From: Ascidia mentula | Taxonomy: Eukaryota > Chordata > Ascidiacea > Phlebobranchia > Ascidiidae | Direction of reading: 5' to 3' | Assembly (NCBI GenBank): GCA_947561715.1 | Contig: OX387199.1 | Location: forward strand, 20,217,001 to 20,281,000 | Length of the DNA: 64,000 nt | Shown: piece after piece, positions 35,304 through 49,700 of the stretch | Layout of the letters: each line of letters begins with the position of its first letter | Position numbering within the stretch: position 1 is the stretch's first letter | Program-made: the position numbers and the translations under genes | Notes under the pieces: generated by a model | Database searches by the model: none | Told to the model about the DNA's origin: nothing | What the model saw: only the letters and a program-made list of their open reading frames with translations

Positions 35304-36866
35304 CGGATGTTCATTTTTCTGCCTATCTTTCTACGTTGAGTTCTGCGGATAAAAGCAGGAATTGCTTGTAAAGAATGCATGTGTTTTGCGTCATCAGCTG
35401 ATTAACATAGAACTGCCATGAAGTTTTCAATGCAACCTTCTTTGATCTCATCTTCTGTAACATGACCAATGTGTCGACTTTGTCTTCTGAGTCCGGTAGT
35501 TAACTGCAGACAAATTCGACTTGTACGGGTTTCTGAATATCATGATAAATAATTCTTCCCATATGTAAGCAAAATAGCAGTATATATGTAAGCAAGTTTG
35601 TATCTAGAAGGTTGCGTACGTTGACCACAAATGTTTTGTTAGGTATGAGCACTTTCCAACACATTGGTAGCAAATTGGATGATTTCTTGTGAATTAAGAT
35701 TGTATTCGAAGATTAACCAACAACGGACATTGGGAATGGAGTAAATGACTCTGAACAGCCAAAGCTAAAATGCCTATCATCACAAACACCAGGTTTGTTG
35801 GTGTTAATGTTGTTAAATTTTCCTTTCTGAAATTGCAGATCATGAATGTTGGGTTGGTTGTCTTTTCGCGCAGAAACCTATGCCGTTCTCACCAGACAAA
35901 ATTTGTTGTGGAGCTGGCTGGTTTGTGTTTTGCTTTAAGTTCAGAGAGATACTTTGAACTACTAGGTTGAGAACCTTTATTCAAACAGGCAACGTGTACA
36001 ATGGCATCTGTTCATCTGTCCAAGCCATTTGTGAGTTTTAATGGTTTATATAGAGAGAACAGAATTGCTGTGATACATTATCAACTTTTTTTGCTAATAG
36101 TTGTTCATTTGCTATTACTTGGTTTGTTTATAGTCATTTGTTTGTTTGAATGTCTGCATGCTTGTCTCATTTTATTGTTATTGATTTTCAGGTTGTAGTT
36201 CGGTGTGTTTGTTTGTATTTGTGGCTTTTTAATCCCAGTAGTGACTGTTTTTTTTTTATTTTAGTAGACTGGTTACGACTTAATAAAAAAAACCTTTCAA
36301 ATTTTTTTAACACTGTGTTGATTCAAGCATTTTTTGCATTAATTAATAGAGATCAGTAGTTGCTGTACATAACCATCAGAAAATGTGAAACTGACTGGTC
36401 ATAGCATGGGTGTAATTTAGAACTCTTCGCCATTTGTTTATTATCTACATGTTGTTGGAAGTCACAGTTAAGATTGGTGAATCCCAACGTTTTGTGGTCA
36501 TGTACCCCTGTGTTAAATTTGACGAAAGCTTTTCTGACAAACTAAATTGTATATTTGTTAAAATACCAGAATCACAAATATATTTGTAATTCCATAAAAA
36601 AAGTAAACAGAAACAAACATAATTTTGCGGCAAATTTTTGTGTGCTTTTATTCGTTTACAGACCGCCCAAAATTCATCCCACTTCCACCTTTGGGGTTCT
36701 GAGCAACATTTGAATTTTAAAGTTTTCCCTCAAATTTTTGCAAAAATTATTTCGGTCATCGATAAATTTCTTCCTCTTCTTCTCAGGTCATTCGTTATTT
36801 TCTTGTTCTTTAATGAGTCATGGCGGCATGCTTTAAACTTCCCTGTCATGCAGATATTTCCTAAAG
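35304..36866. other. Shared non-coding block, unit 2
   Basis: Aligned with 7830-8291 plus 9476-10530 of unit 1. The RING-bearing segment is absent here. It includes the 65-codon hydrophobic frame at 36001-36198. No gene can be supported. Confidence 0.4.
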
Positions 36867-37150
36867 CAGTATTTTTCAACCTTTATGAGCCACGGAGGAC
36901 TTTTTTTATTGAAATAATCTTGCGGAACACCTAACTGTTGGAAGTATTGCAGCATTATACTTCACCAGCATCAGGCTCGCACAAATACATTGATTACTTT
37001 CATAAAGCTATTTACGCCCCTCGTGATAAACAGGTGATTTCTGACCCGTGTTCCACGGAATATCAGTGAAACTAATAAATTTCTTGCGGAACACCTGACG
37101 ATCTTTCAGGGAACACTGGTGTTCCGCGGAACACCGGTTGAATATCACTG
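36867..37150. mobile_element. hAT-like MITE, unit 2 only
   Basis: The terminal inverted repeats are CAGTATTTTTCAACC and GGTTGAATATCACTG. A perfect 8-bp target duplication, TCCTAAAG, lies at 36859-36866 and 37151-37158. Units 1 (about 10530) and 3 (about 59256) have the uninterrupted site with a single TCCTAAAG. The interior has repeated GGAACACC motifs in both orientations and no coding capacity. Confidence 0.92.
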
Positions 37151-37739
37151 TCCTAAAGCAACTCATTTGGCACATGAAACTAATAAATTTAAATATATCT
37201 ATTGTACTTGTGACTGTAGACAAAAAAGGTTGGAGACAATATTTTTTCTGTTTTATGTGACCAATTGTAGGCAAGAAGAAACTTTTTGTTATATTTTCGC
37301 AGCTTAAATAGTAGCAAATATTGCAAAACGTGATTCATATGCGATTGCCAAAGTTACCAGCAAAACGCTAATTTACAATCAACGGTTTTCCTTTGTCATT
37401 CTGTTTTGTAATGTGACTAAAAATGTGAATTAAACGAGTGAACAACACCGCTGTATTGTTTGCTAAACTTCGGAGAACTAATAACATAACTTTTTTAAAC
37501 ATAGGAGGCGATTGAACAATACCGCCTGTGAGTCATATAGGCGTATTTTATGACGTGTTGATATTTTTTGACTCACTGTGTAATGGACAAACATGATGGC
37601 GTATGACACAAATGTACCGCCTACATGTAAAGCCAGACAAGATCAACGTATGGGTGACAAGGTTCTTAAATCAAAACGTTACTTATTTAACCATGTTCGT
37701 TTGCACAAGAGTCAATAATTTTCACATTGCTTATTTCAG

Positions 37740-37951
37740 GACAAAGTGCGCTATTTAATCCACGTATTCCTTAAACAAGCAACAAGAGTTGCTAACAGGC
37801 AGCCACGCTTGGCCGAAACAGACGGAAGTCCAACAAATATCCATACATCAACAATTCTGTCTCAGAAATAAGTCCACTGTGGATTGATGTTTAGCATCTT
37901 GAATGGCGTTGGACAGAAACCTTAGCAAAACTGCAAAAAGAAAAGTTATGA
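37740..37951 (+). pseudogene. Unidentified exon relic (unit 2 copy), frame broken
   Basis: This is the counterpart of 60243-60475, with the same acceptor-like TTATTTCAG. Like the unit 1 copy, it lacks bases present in unit 3 and closes after a few codons. The function is unknown. Confidence 0.45.
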
Positions 37952-38067
37952 ACAAAATGATGATTTCATTATTTATAAAGGAAGGTGCTGATATGGTGTG
38001 TGTAGTTCATGTTCTATGTGTCATCGGGTAAATCCTCGCGTCGGTCTTGAGGTTTTGCAGCATTAAC

Positions 38068-38188
38068 ATGATGTCAGAAGGTGGTCCATTGAGGGTTTTT
38101 GGTGTCTTTTTTATGAGATTACTACACAACTTTCGATATCGCCAACAACCGTGTTGGATTCGCAACATTGGCACCAGTTTCAAAGTGA
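38068..38188 (+). pseudogene. Pepsin-type aspartic protease last exon, broken (unit 2)
   Basis: Same sequence and same two-base loss as the unit 1 copy at 11928-12048, relative to the open copy at 60560-60703. The C-terminal FDIANNRVGFATLAP-like part is readable only in a shifted frame. It is a fragment of a host protease gene. Confidence 0.58.
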
Positions 38189-38853
38189 TGGTTATCAAGC
38201 CCAACCTGAGCAGCAATAATTTAAAAGCTCTGTCGTTGAAATAGAAATGAAAAGAAATATAGAAATATATAAAATCAAGTGTAAATAATACATTTCCATT
38301 GCAAGTGATTTTTCTTAAATAACTCCAACCATTACTATATTGTTAGAACACTATTCTTTATCGCACGCATTCATTACTGACTCAAATTTAGACATTTAAA
38401 GTCAGATGAAGAAAATATCCACAGGAGTTGGTGGTAGAATCGCGCGGATTAAACAGTCGGTGAGTATTGTGTTGACTTTTTCCCTTCAAAAGGATGTAGC
38501 GTAATGTTGAAGAATTTGTGCAAAATTTAATTTTAACCCTTGGCGGAGTTCCCGCTCCGCTTTCCCGCAGATTTTTGTTTCAACACTCGGTCTCCCTCTT
38601 CAACAGCGTGACGACTGATTTCCTGCTCAGCGTTCAAATATTTCCATAATCATGACGATGAAACAATGGTTGCAAGTTGATTGACAGCTTCGTGCGCGGC
38701 GCTCCTCGCCTGCCAGTCTGGCAAATTTAATGTTGGCTTCTTGACAGGATAACCCTTGTGGTTTTTATCGGTGCCCATGACATTTATATTGATTGTTTAT
38801 GTTCAAGTACTTTTGTGCAAAATTAAAATGATTCGGTCAATATTCGGGTTTGG

Positions 38854-39761
38854 ATGAATATTAAAACAATCGGCGAATCCCGGACTTACAGATTACCCGA
38901 AAAACTATGTGAGATAAACATGATTACAGACAATCTTGCTGAACGTGGCCAAGTTTGGAAACTGTCAAAAAGTTTTGCTGCGCAGATAAAAGAGCTGTGT
39001 GTGCAAGAAGAGGTAATGGTTTCATTCGATGTGTTTTCCTGTTCACCAACGTACAGGTAATGTTGGCCGCGAACGTTGCAGCCGAAAGATTACGAAACGA
39101 CTTAACTTTGGAACAAACGTTGCTCGTTGCTGTCACACATTGTAGATGTCTTCGTTTGGTCCTGAATGCCACCTACCTTTGTTTCAGAGGTAATCCTTGT
39201 GAAAAGATTTTTGTTACAGCCATTTGTTCTCCACTTTCCGTTGCTGTCGCGAACTTCATGATGGTCGGTTGAACATTGGACATCGTTAGTCAGCCCTCCT
39301 CAGTTTTGGAGACGTTTTGTTGATGACTCATTCGTTGCCATGCAACGGGATGACGTATAGTCGCTGCTCTTACATCTCTGTTGAACCAACTTCACAACGG
39401 AGAGCGAGCAAGGCAGTAGGTTGTCTTGTTTCGATGTTTTTGTTCGAAGAGAAGAGAGGGCAACCCTTTCCACAAGAGTATTCCACAAATTAACTCATTT
39501 CGACAGATATTAGTCGTTCAGCTCGGCGCACTCGATCGCCCACAGGCGTGTTTTTCACTGTATACTGAAGCTGAATCATTCATAACAAATGACGTAAAGC
39601 GACAACAAGAGGTAGGAAACGTTGATATAGCGCAAACAATTATCCCCGTTTTTTTGTCGAACGTAACCATGGCTTGTCGAGGAGGTGTGTTGAGGGCGAA
39701 ACACGGGTGCAGTTGCTTAGCGATCAAACACAGGAAAGAACCTGTTTTATTTTCGCCATGA
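38854..39761 (+). pseudogene. Unidentified host gene or gene relic (unit 2 copy)
   Basis: The 53-codon exon 38854-39012 matches units 1 and 3 in length and frame, with donor GAG|GTAATG. Here a CAG acceptor (ACGTACAG) does precede the second stretch (VMLAANVAAERLRND), giving a 44-bp candidate intron with matching phase. Further stretches (VVQLGALDRPQA; VLRAKHGCSC) follow in different frames. No family was recognised. The lack of one consistent frame through the 3' part suggests decay or unrecognised introns. Confidence 0.35.
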
Positions 39762-39772
39762 CGACAATTCAA

Positions 39773-40735
39773 ACAAGAACCAACTCAAACAGGGGAGGAA
39801 TTTCTCAACAAACTCATGAAGTGTAGATGGAACTTGTACCACATCAGAATTTACAAGTTCAAGAATACACACACTTTTACCCTCTCAACACTGTGTTTAT
39901 TGATAACAACAACAAGTAGCACAAAATATGCGCAATCAGCAAACATTCAACAAAACGATTGAATTTTCGTGGAAGTTTAAATTAGCCGCGAACGAACCAG
40001 TTGATATTGAATGCCAAACAGTAATTGATCGTTAGAAAAAAAAACTTTAAACAAAAATATTGCTGCTGGACATTTGATGCAATGTTAACGATGGAATGTG
40101 AATTGTGATGCTATTTACACAGAGAGTTTGTCCTGCTAAGAATTTTACGACATCTTTTTTTGCATTAAAATATAATTATCAATGATATACAAAATACACA
40201 GGGCAAGGTTTATGTACAAGGCGTGTGAGAGGGGGTTTTGGGGGGGTGTTTTTTTGAACTTTTTTTGGTGATATTTGAAGGTAGCAGATTATATTTTCAT
40301 CTGTCGATAGTTTGTATTCCATGAGTTGGTTGCAGGGAATGTTTCCAACCTCATAACATCATATTTACAAGTAAGCGTTGATCCAGAGACAAAATGTAGT
40401 AGGGAAGTCCCTTGTATCAAGGGGAATCACCCGCATCATTGTAATGTCCAATACATAAAAGGAAGAACCACCACATACAACCAAAAAGCAAAATAAGCAA
40501 ACTGAGTGCGTACATCAACCAAAATTCACGTATTTTTGTTCTTTTGTTTGGGTCTGTCGTCAAAGATGTTACTTTGTCCTACTTGTGAGATTTTTGAATG
40601 GAAAGTTAAAACTTGATATATCAATCTTATGTTGTGATTACTTTTCCATCACAAACTAAATAGGATTCTACAAAAAGAAGGTACGCGTGACGTCAAAAAA
40701 CAAACAAACACATTTTCCACAAACTGAATGCAAGG
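39773..40735. other. Non-coding interval downstream of receptor copy 2
   Basis: Aligned with 13699-14631. I see no coding region or RNA gene. Confidence 0.4.
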
Positions 40736-40741
40736 TTTATT
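40736..40741 (-). terminator. Poly(A) signal overlapping the stop of receptor copy 2
   Basis: The minus strand reads TAAATAAA at the stop codon, exactly as in copies 1 and 3. Confidence 0.6.
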
Positions 40742-43700
40742 TACAGATCGGTTTCTGCTTCAACCACATGTAAGTTTTCTCGGTTAGCAACCACAACCAC
40801 ATTTTCCTGTTGCTCTTTCTGTGGTTGAGGTCTGAAAACGGCACGTAGGCCATCCCGGACTCTATCATAAAGTAGTTTCGGTGCGTTGGAGTAGATGAGG
40901 GGATTTAGAGAGCTGTTGATGGGGAGTAGGATAATTGCTGACACAGCGTACATCACTGGAGGCATAGGGACTCCACCGATGTTTACAAATGCCATGATGG
41001 AAATTGGAACCCAGCAGAGAAAATCGGTAATTATCAGTCGAAGGATTTTCTTTTGCATTTCTGCCGAAACAAACGGCATTAATGGTATAATATGTCAGCA
41101 AATACGAATGTGCTTACCTTTGTTTTGTGTTGCCGCCCTTCCATCTCGTGGCCTCTCGTTCACTTGCCTGGCACTGGCAGTTGACTTCTTGTAAATCCAA
41201 AAGTACGTAATTGCCACGAACATGAAGGCCAGGAAGTTTAGAATAATAATAGCGATTGAATATCCCCATGCCTTGTCGTTGGTCGTTACATACAGTTTGC
41301 TGATGCAAACACTGCTGCTGCTGTAATATCTACACATAAACAATTTTGTGGCGAAAAAATTGAAGATTTTGCGCAAATAAAAACGAACCCCAAATATCCA
41401 GAAATATCAAATAACTCAGTGTAATTGTAATCCTCTAGAATATCCATAAAATCCATCCAGGAATTAACATCATATACTCGCATGAGGGCAGTGTTGAGTA
41501 CTTGGGAATCGTTGCTTGTGAAGTTGTGTTGGAAAGTTACAAATCGATCCATGAAGTTATTCATGCCTGTATACGCAAAGCTAGTTTAATTCAAAATTGG
41601 TTTCAACACCGACATCTACGACAATATCTTACTTGAGAAGTCGACTGCAACATTGTCAAAAAACGGATTCTCATTCATCCAAGCTTTGGTTTCAAACAAA
41701 TGTTGAAGTTGAGTTGTGAGTGGAATAAAAGCAATTGTAAACGAGAATGCCCAGGATAGGATAATGGAAAGGATGACAGTTTTCAATTCCGGTATCATGG
41801 ATGCATCGAACGGCTGAAACAAAGGGGAACATTCACGTGTTTTCATCAAAAACAGTAAGTTTGCAAGCTCTGTGGTTATTGCAAATCGAAAGATGGGGAA
41901 TGTAGTTGTCAGCTAGAATCCCATCGGACTGGAAATTGTTTTCTCTTTCTCTATAGTTCCCAAATTGGGCAAAACTGCGTAATTTTAATAATATTGGTTT
42001 CACTTTCGTTTCTCATGTCAGGCTTTGATTCCAGCGATAGCTGTGAGAGTGATAATAAATAGGTTATAATAGAAAAAAAAATAATAGAAAGTTGTCATAA
42101 ACTTTTGGAAAGGGACGTCACCTGTTCAACGAAGTTGGCAATAGCTGGCTTAACCAAATAAAATTGTTTCACTTACGTTTTTCACAGCATACAGTCGGAA
42201 TATGGTCAACAGAACCATTGTAAACACCGATGTTTCGCTTGAAAGCAAAACCAATACCCCCATAGTGGTGCAACTTCCGCTTGATCTCCAAATAAGGTCA
42301 TTGGCACAATAAGATCCGGTGTATCTGACACCAGCGGCGCCCAGCATGATCAGATAAACTCCCATGAGTAGATCGGAAACGGACAGATTCAAAACGAGCA
42401 GATGGTTTGTGCGAAATGCAGCAGATTGTAATTGTGTCGTCGCCAACGTTTTGCCTTCCATCACCATGACAACCTCAAAACAAATTGGAGCAATATGTAA
42501 ACACGTGTTCTTATTGCGCCTAGACAAAACATAGTTTAATTTACCAAATTTCCGGCAATGGCGAGCATCCCCATTATCCACACAATGGCTCGTAGAAATG
42601 GGTTCGCAATCAACTCGTATCGTGATGAAAATATGTTTTCGTTGATCACTTTTGTATTTGTTGGGCACTCGTCTGACCAATCAGAGCAGTCGCCAACTCC
42701 ATTGAATTTCTATGTGGAGTAAATTAAAGAAAACTTTGTAGTTAAGTTGGTCATATTGGCGTCCGTAAACAACACATTGCGAAATTACTGTCTTGCATAT
42801 AATTTGCGAACATCGAAACTAAGGAAATTTGACAAAAAATATGTACTGCAAGATGCATGTGTAGTTTTGTGTACGTGGAAGGCGTGTGACGCGCTAATTG
42901 GCCAGAAAGCTGGCGACAAAAAAAAAAGAATTGATTTGTAAACTGGCAGTTTTCATCTGGTGGCAAACGTTGAGGTGTGCTTTTGTGATTAGGTGTCAAA
43001 AACATGATTTGTGAAGTGGGTAGTAATTAAATTAATGTTGTTTGGTGTTGGTCCTTTTAACATTGGGTGTTTCTATATAATTTTTTACTTTGACGTCAGT
43101 TTATTTAATTATAAAAGTAGCCACCTGTGTAGTTTGGGTCCCAACATATGTTTTGACGGTTTAGCCGTTAGTGCAGGATGAACTGAGCGTTTACTATGGT
43201 TGGGGTTGGAGGTCCGCGTTAGTACACATTCATAAGGCTTTATTCAGACCTATTTTGTGACCGAATCGCACATTTTAATTCCGCGAAGATCAACTTTAAA
43301 AGTTTGGCGCCAAAAAAAACGGAGAAAAGGTCTTCCTAAATCGGTTCTGAAACTTCCATACCCTCCATCCCAATAACTTTTGTCCTAATTCGGAAACGCT
43401 GAATTAATTTCGGTCACAATAGTAACATGCACGGAATCAAAACATCTTTGCCACAGGACACAAAACTTTAAATATTGTTAACATGTGTTTACCTTCTCCT
43501 TCTTAACGAACAATGGATCTTTGGTTTCGCAATAAAACCTTCCGTCATTTGTGCAGTTTATTTCGTCACTTTCATCATCGCAGTTAATTGTGAGGTCACA
43601 AACATCCGATATGTTGACAGAAATCTGTCGCAAAAGTCTGTGAAATACTTAAACCGTCTTTGTGGTTAACTGTGTGCGAAAGATTCAATAAAGGGCATTA

Positions 43701-46700
43701 TGACAAACAATACTGAATAACAGACACCGATATCTATTTGCCTTTTATACTTAAAATACAGCTTCGAAGTGATTTTTTTCCAAACTCTTGTAATTAAGGT
43801 TTCAATTTTTTTGTGGTTTTGTTGACAACAAATAACTTTACTTTGGCTCCATTTAACGTTGGACAGTAGAATCTTCCTTCCTTTGTGCAGGTTTGTTCTG
43901 GATATTCGTCACTTTCATCCTTGCAATCGATGAAACCATCGCATACTTTGGACATAGGAATATTAAGAAGTCCGTCTTTTGTGTCGCAGTATTTCCGGTG
44001 TTTGCAAAGTTGAGGATTTTCATCGCGGGCGAATAATCGATCGGTGTCAGAATTAAAGATCCGACCACCGCAATCCCGCCTCCCATTGCACAGTAGTTTG
44101 TTTTTGAACCTCCCCCAACTCCACAACACTCGATCCTGTGTAAAACACATCACGTGGTTCCTGGTATGTTTTTGTGCGAACGATTTGTTGCTCATGCTGG
44201 AAGGAATATTTTTGTTATTATTTTAAACGAATCTTTTCTTAGTTATTGTAAGGCTTGTCGGGATTTCCTGGCTGTTACATTAGGTTTTATCATGGGTTTT
44301 GAAGCAGATTTCGCCACAATATCTGTAAATCCGGTGGCGACAGACCAGCAGGGGACGTATACTTTTGTTACAAACTCAATTTGTCAGGTAACAGTGCCCA
44401 TGTGGGACACTTAGAAACGTCGAACGACACATCGACAGCAACAGATGTCATGACAGCAAACTTGTTCGAGACTTTATACATGGGAATGTGATAACTATGT
44501 GATTGTCATGCATTACAAGATGTTTATTTTTTTTGTTAAAGTTTTACATCAACCAGGTAAAAAACAAAGAAAATAGCAAAATAAGCTTGACGAACAAATA
44601 TAATTTGTGACCAAACTCTTAAACGTGTGGAATTAGACGACGAATTTGACTTTTCAGGCGACTCCTCTTCTAAACTCTCGTTGGAAAGGTTTCGCAGTTT
44701 TCTCAGCATTTTACAATATTCTTTCCGCCGTGGTCGCAGTACTTTGAGTATCCACAAAAGGGATATGTCTGCTGTTATTTTTGTGCCAATTGTTAAAAAT
44801 GCGGGTATTACATATCAGTATACTGTACTATAGTACATCCCGTGTTGGGTGGTTTAGTGCAACCCAAATACCACATAAATTCCACGCATTTCAACGTTGC
44901 ACAGGAAACGTCTGGGGAACTCGGTACAAACACGAGTTCCAAATGTTAACGCCCTTGAAGGTATTTCTTTAGTAATGTAATAGGATTTTGTAAATAATTA
45001 TTATCACGTATAATTGAAGTCTTGCACGGCGAAAGCCATATCCACCCTAGAGAAGCCTAATGTCACGCGCTTTGCAGGAATTAGTTAAAGCCTGTGTTTT
45101 GTAGCAACGAAGTAGGTGTAGTGTGGTTATTGTGCATGATGTCACTGAATGTTCGCCACCAGTATATAACAACGTCTGTACAACGTAATCTTTGCACAAG
45201 CACTTAAAATGCATATGACGCGGTCATGGCAACTTTGCGTAAAACTACTACAACCAACTTATATCCAAAGTTTTTCGGTTCTATACGTCAACTAAACAAT
45301 GTAGAAAACTGCACGAAAACTGGAGGCGACCAAAAATCGTAAACCTTTTGCACTGTGGCAAAATTGACATCATACAAGGCACTCGAGTCGAAAAAATGCA
45401 TTGTTTGGATAGGAGAAGGCGCCTTGTATTGCAGATATCAAATAGTTTCAAACATAGGAGAAATTTCAAACATAGGAGAAACAGATTACGTTACGTCAAA
45501 GGTCAGGACAGGGTTTTACATCACACAAAAATATGTCACTGTGACGTCACAAACCAAAGGATTATTTGTCCCTAATTATCTGAAGACCAAAGGGTATAGC
45601 AGCAACGACTACTTCGATGAGACGGGGTTGGTGCGTTTCTTTGCTCAGTGACATTACATGACGCCATTTTTTGGTAACTTTAACTTTCCTCTTTGCATTG
45701 ACTTTAATTTGAAAATGATTCCAGCATCATTTCTAGTTTTAGTGGTTGATTGTGCCGAATTAAATGAATCATTTATGACTCGAACTCGTAGGCAACGCTA
45801 CTGCAACGCAAAACGTGGTATTATGACAGAATCACAGTGTTGCATAATCAGCTAATTTCGTCGGCCTTTCCTGGCGGCTTTTGCCAGCCTCAAATTCATT
45901 TAACCTACTTCTATCTTTTGCTGTGAGTGGACATAACGACAATGCTAAACTGACGGTTTGTCTCTGTCGTGTTTTCAAAAGTTCATGTATCACGTTAACG
46001 ATAATAAATGCCTATAACAACAAGAACACCCAGTCCCAATAACTGTTTTATTATTACACAACTAAATAAGACACAATAGATCTAAATAGCGGCCATCTGT
46101 CTGCAGCTCAAATTAACATCAAAATCCGTTTGTTGCACTTTAAAGTCATGAACATCTCTTAGTTTAATTATTTACATGTTTGATTTTTCTGTGTCACATG
46201 CACTTTAAACTTCTGCGCAGTGTGACGTTCTGTGATCATATAAGAATGAAGCATTTTATTAAAAAATCTTTCCATTTTGCTTTGTGAATTAGTTCGCTTT
46301 GAAACGAACAAGTAAAATTGCAAAACCACAACATTGGTTGTAAATCGCTTCATGTCTCTGATTGTTGGTTTGTTCCACAGTAGTTTAGAAAACAACAGAA
46401 ACCAAACCATTGAGGTAACAAATATTCACGTTTGACGAAGTAAGCCAAAATCTTTGTAAGTTCGTGTAATAATTACGTTCGACTGCGTAAACATTGTTGC
46501 AAACGTTTGTTTAAACTGGAGTTTGTCCAGCAAGTGAGTAAGTACATTGTGTTGGTAAGAACCTACAAATGTACGTAAACATCTAAACCATTTTCATTAA
46601 GTCTGGTAAACTTTTTTTCGACTAAACAATAATTATGTATTCTCACTTACGTAACACCACCAATCACCCTGTATGTAGTTGGTTGTTGTTGTTGTTGTTG

Positions 46701-49700
46701 TTGAGCAGTCGTTCTTCACTTCCTCATCCACACTGAAAATATTTGAATGTTTTGCGTTTATTTCAAATTAAAAAACTTCAATTGAATGCAGATGAGATTT
46801 GCATGCGACTCCTGTAGTAATTAAACAAACGTTTTTAAAACCCATACAAAGGAATTCAGGTCAGAACTGACCCAAAATTACGAAAAGACGCTTAACCTCC
46901 AAACACGTACTGCAGGGCAGCTGAGGAACAGACAAACATATTGAAACCACTTTAACCCAACAACTAAAACTGTCAATTTGATAATATGCAAATTTCCTAT
47001 GGTTGGTCGCCCATTATTGAAACACTGTTGCGTCACCAAGGTTGCCCGCTTGTAGTGCCCAGATATGCGATAACTTGCATTTAAAATCTTTTTCGTCTAC
47101 AATACTTTGTATTCAAGGTCTAAAACGCCTTTATGATGTCATGACAGCAAAGTAATGGGTATTTTCCTACAGCGGCGAAATACATCATTTTAAACTGCAT
47201 TATTCATGAGTCATGCCAATGAAAACAAATCATACCAGTGGAAACAAGTCATGTAGTATTTACAGACACTTAACACACCTTACACTATTCCAAGTCATAG
47301 ATTTCTGGTGACGCATTGGATGTTAGTGGTTTCAATCCAAAGAATAAACTAATGCTTTATCACTTACTAATGAAACTTGCCACAATCTTTGGTTTTCCCA
47401 GGTTGACAAAAACATTCGTCACTTTTATCAGGACAGTCGATGACGTCATCACACACACTTGACCTTGAGATGATCATAGGGTCATTTGTACATTGGAAGC
47501 ATAAACGATGATTAAAGGTCCCCAAACTTCGAATGTCTCTGCAAATGACACAAGTCAATTCCGTCTTATCTCAGCGAAAGGAATTTTCAACCAACCACAA
47601 CAGTTCACAAATACCTGACATCTCCATTCTCCGAGGTGTAACACAAATCAGATTTATCATCACAATCTGCAATGCCGTCCCACAGAAACATCTGCGGAAG
47701 ATTGCAATTCCTGCCATTCCGAACACATTTGAATCCATGTCCATTATTCCAGTGTTTGAAAGCTGGACAGTCATTGCAAGGATCGCCATCACAAACAGTC
47801 GAACGTTTCCAACAAGATGAATTTGGACACTGGAAGTGGGAGGGGCAGAGGTACTCACATGGGGAATTCCCCTGACAATGAGCGAGCTTGTCGCAGATTT
47901 CATTTTTTGAGTTACAGGAAAAGTTGTCTGGATAAATTTTGTTGTAACAGACTCCATTATTGTCGAAACAATTACAACGTGGTTTTGAACTAAATAAAAT
48001 TAATAGTTATTTGCATCAACGAAATAAAAGGTATTTTCATAACTACAAAATTACCCTATATTGTTGTTGCTACACTGCTGATGGAATTTCCCATTACAAC
48101 TGGCTTCATCACTCATATCAGGGCAATCTATGACGTCATCACAAACACTTGACCTTGAGATGATCATAGGGTCATTTGTACATTGGAAACACAAATGTTC
48201 GTTCAGAGATGAAGAAGTACGAATATCTCTGCAATAACAAATTTGTTTATAGATGCCATACTTTGCCCATAAGCAGGCAGTTATAGTCGTTCATTTTATT
48301 ATTTATAACCATTAATATAAACAGCAAAGCTCATATGACTAAAATTATATTTTACTTTAAAACGTTTCTTTTTTTTCGACGCCAGTAGAAAACACCGATC
48401 CAATGGCGTTAAAAGAAAATATGATATATAGTAAGATAAGGAACACATTGGGAGAGGGAAGTCTGGGGCAGTGCTGGCAAGTACGCATATGCAAAACACA
48501 ATAAAAAACGAAATACCTGACATCTCCATTCTCCGAGGTGTAACACAAATCAGATTTATCGTCACAATCGGCAATGTCGTCCCATAAAAACATTTGCGGA
48601 AGATTGCAATTCGTGCCATTCCGAACACATTTGAATCCATGTCCATTATTCCAGTGTTGGAAAGCTGGACAGTCATTGCAAGGATCGCCATCACAAACAG
48701 TCGAACGTTTCCAACAAGATGAATTCGGACACTGGAAGTGGGAAGGGCATCCACCGTCACAAGGTGTTTTTCCAACACATTGGATTATTCCTTTGCAAAA
48801 CTCTTCCACTCTTAGGGCGCATACTTTCTTTGAATTGCCGTGGTCAAACTTGTTATCGCAACTGCAACAAAAGTAATCTATTACGTCACACATCAATAGT
48901 TTCGCAAGATATTGTGTTTGTTAATGTTAAACATGAAGAGTCGTCATGGCTTTTTTTTAAATAAACCAGATTAACGCCAACTTGTCATGCACGATTGTGT
49001 ATGCAGATGTGTGAATAACAAAACACAACCTACGACTTCACAATAATTTTGCGTAACATCTGCTGAAAAATAACTAATAGAAAGCATATTGGAGCCAATA
49101 TTATAAATCCTATGAGCTGTAAACAGTTGACCATTGATTCGTACTATAAGGTCTCCACAGTGCAGCTTGGTGCGACTGATGCTGACGATCATGCCGACCA
49201 TCCGGTCAGGCAAAGACTTCCACTTTGTGGTGACGATACAGTCACCGTCATCCGTTGGGCACCAAACTAGGTGCATCCATACGGAGAACAAGGTGGAGTA
49301 AACTATTGGAATCAGGTAATTATTCGTGTAAATCTGTCAAGCAATGCCAAATTTATCAAATCTTTCGCGAAGATTTCTATTCCTTCGAAAGGATTTCGAC
49401 AAATGTCAATGAACGAAAAGCAGCTGCAAACGAGGCATCAGACGCAAAAACCACCGCAAACCGTAGATAAGAGCAAGACAGACGCCCGACTCGTATCTTT
49501 ACCTGGGTTGAAATCCCGGTGTGGTAAAAAAACGATACCGTGACAACTCCCGTGGTTCCTACAGAAGCACCCACGCAACCAGTTGTCACAAGTCAACTAT
49601 GCGGGACGACGGCATTACCGAAATGCGGTCCCACAAACGGAAGAAAACATCTTACGGCCGCACTACATACGCAACATTAGGCAAGCATCTTAAATGTCTA

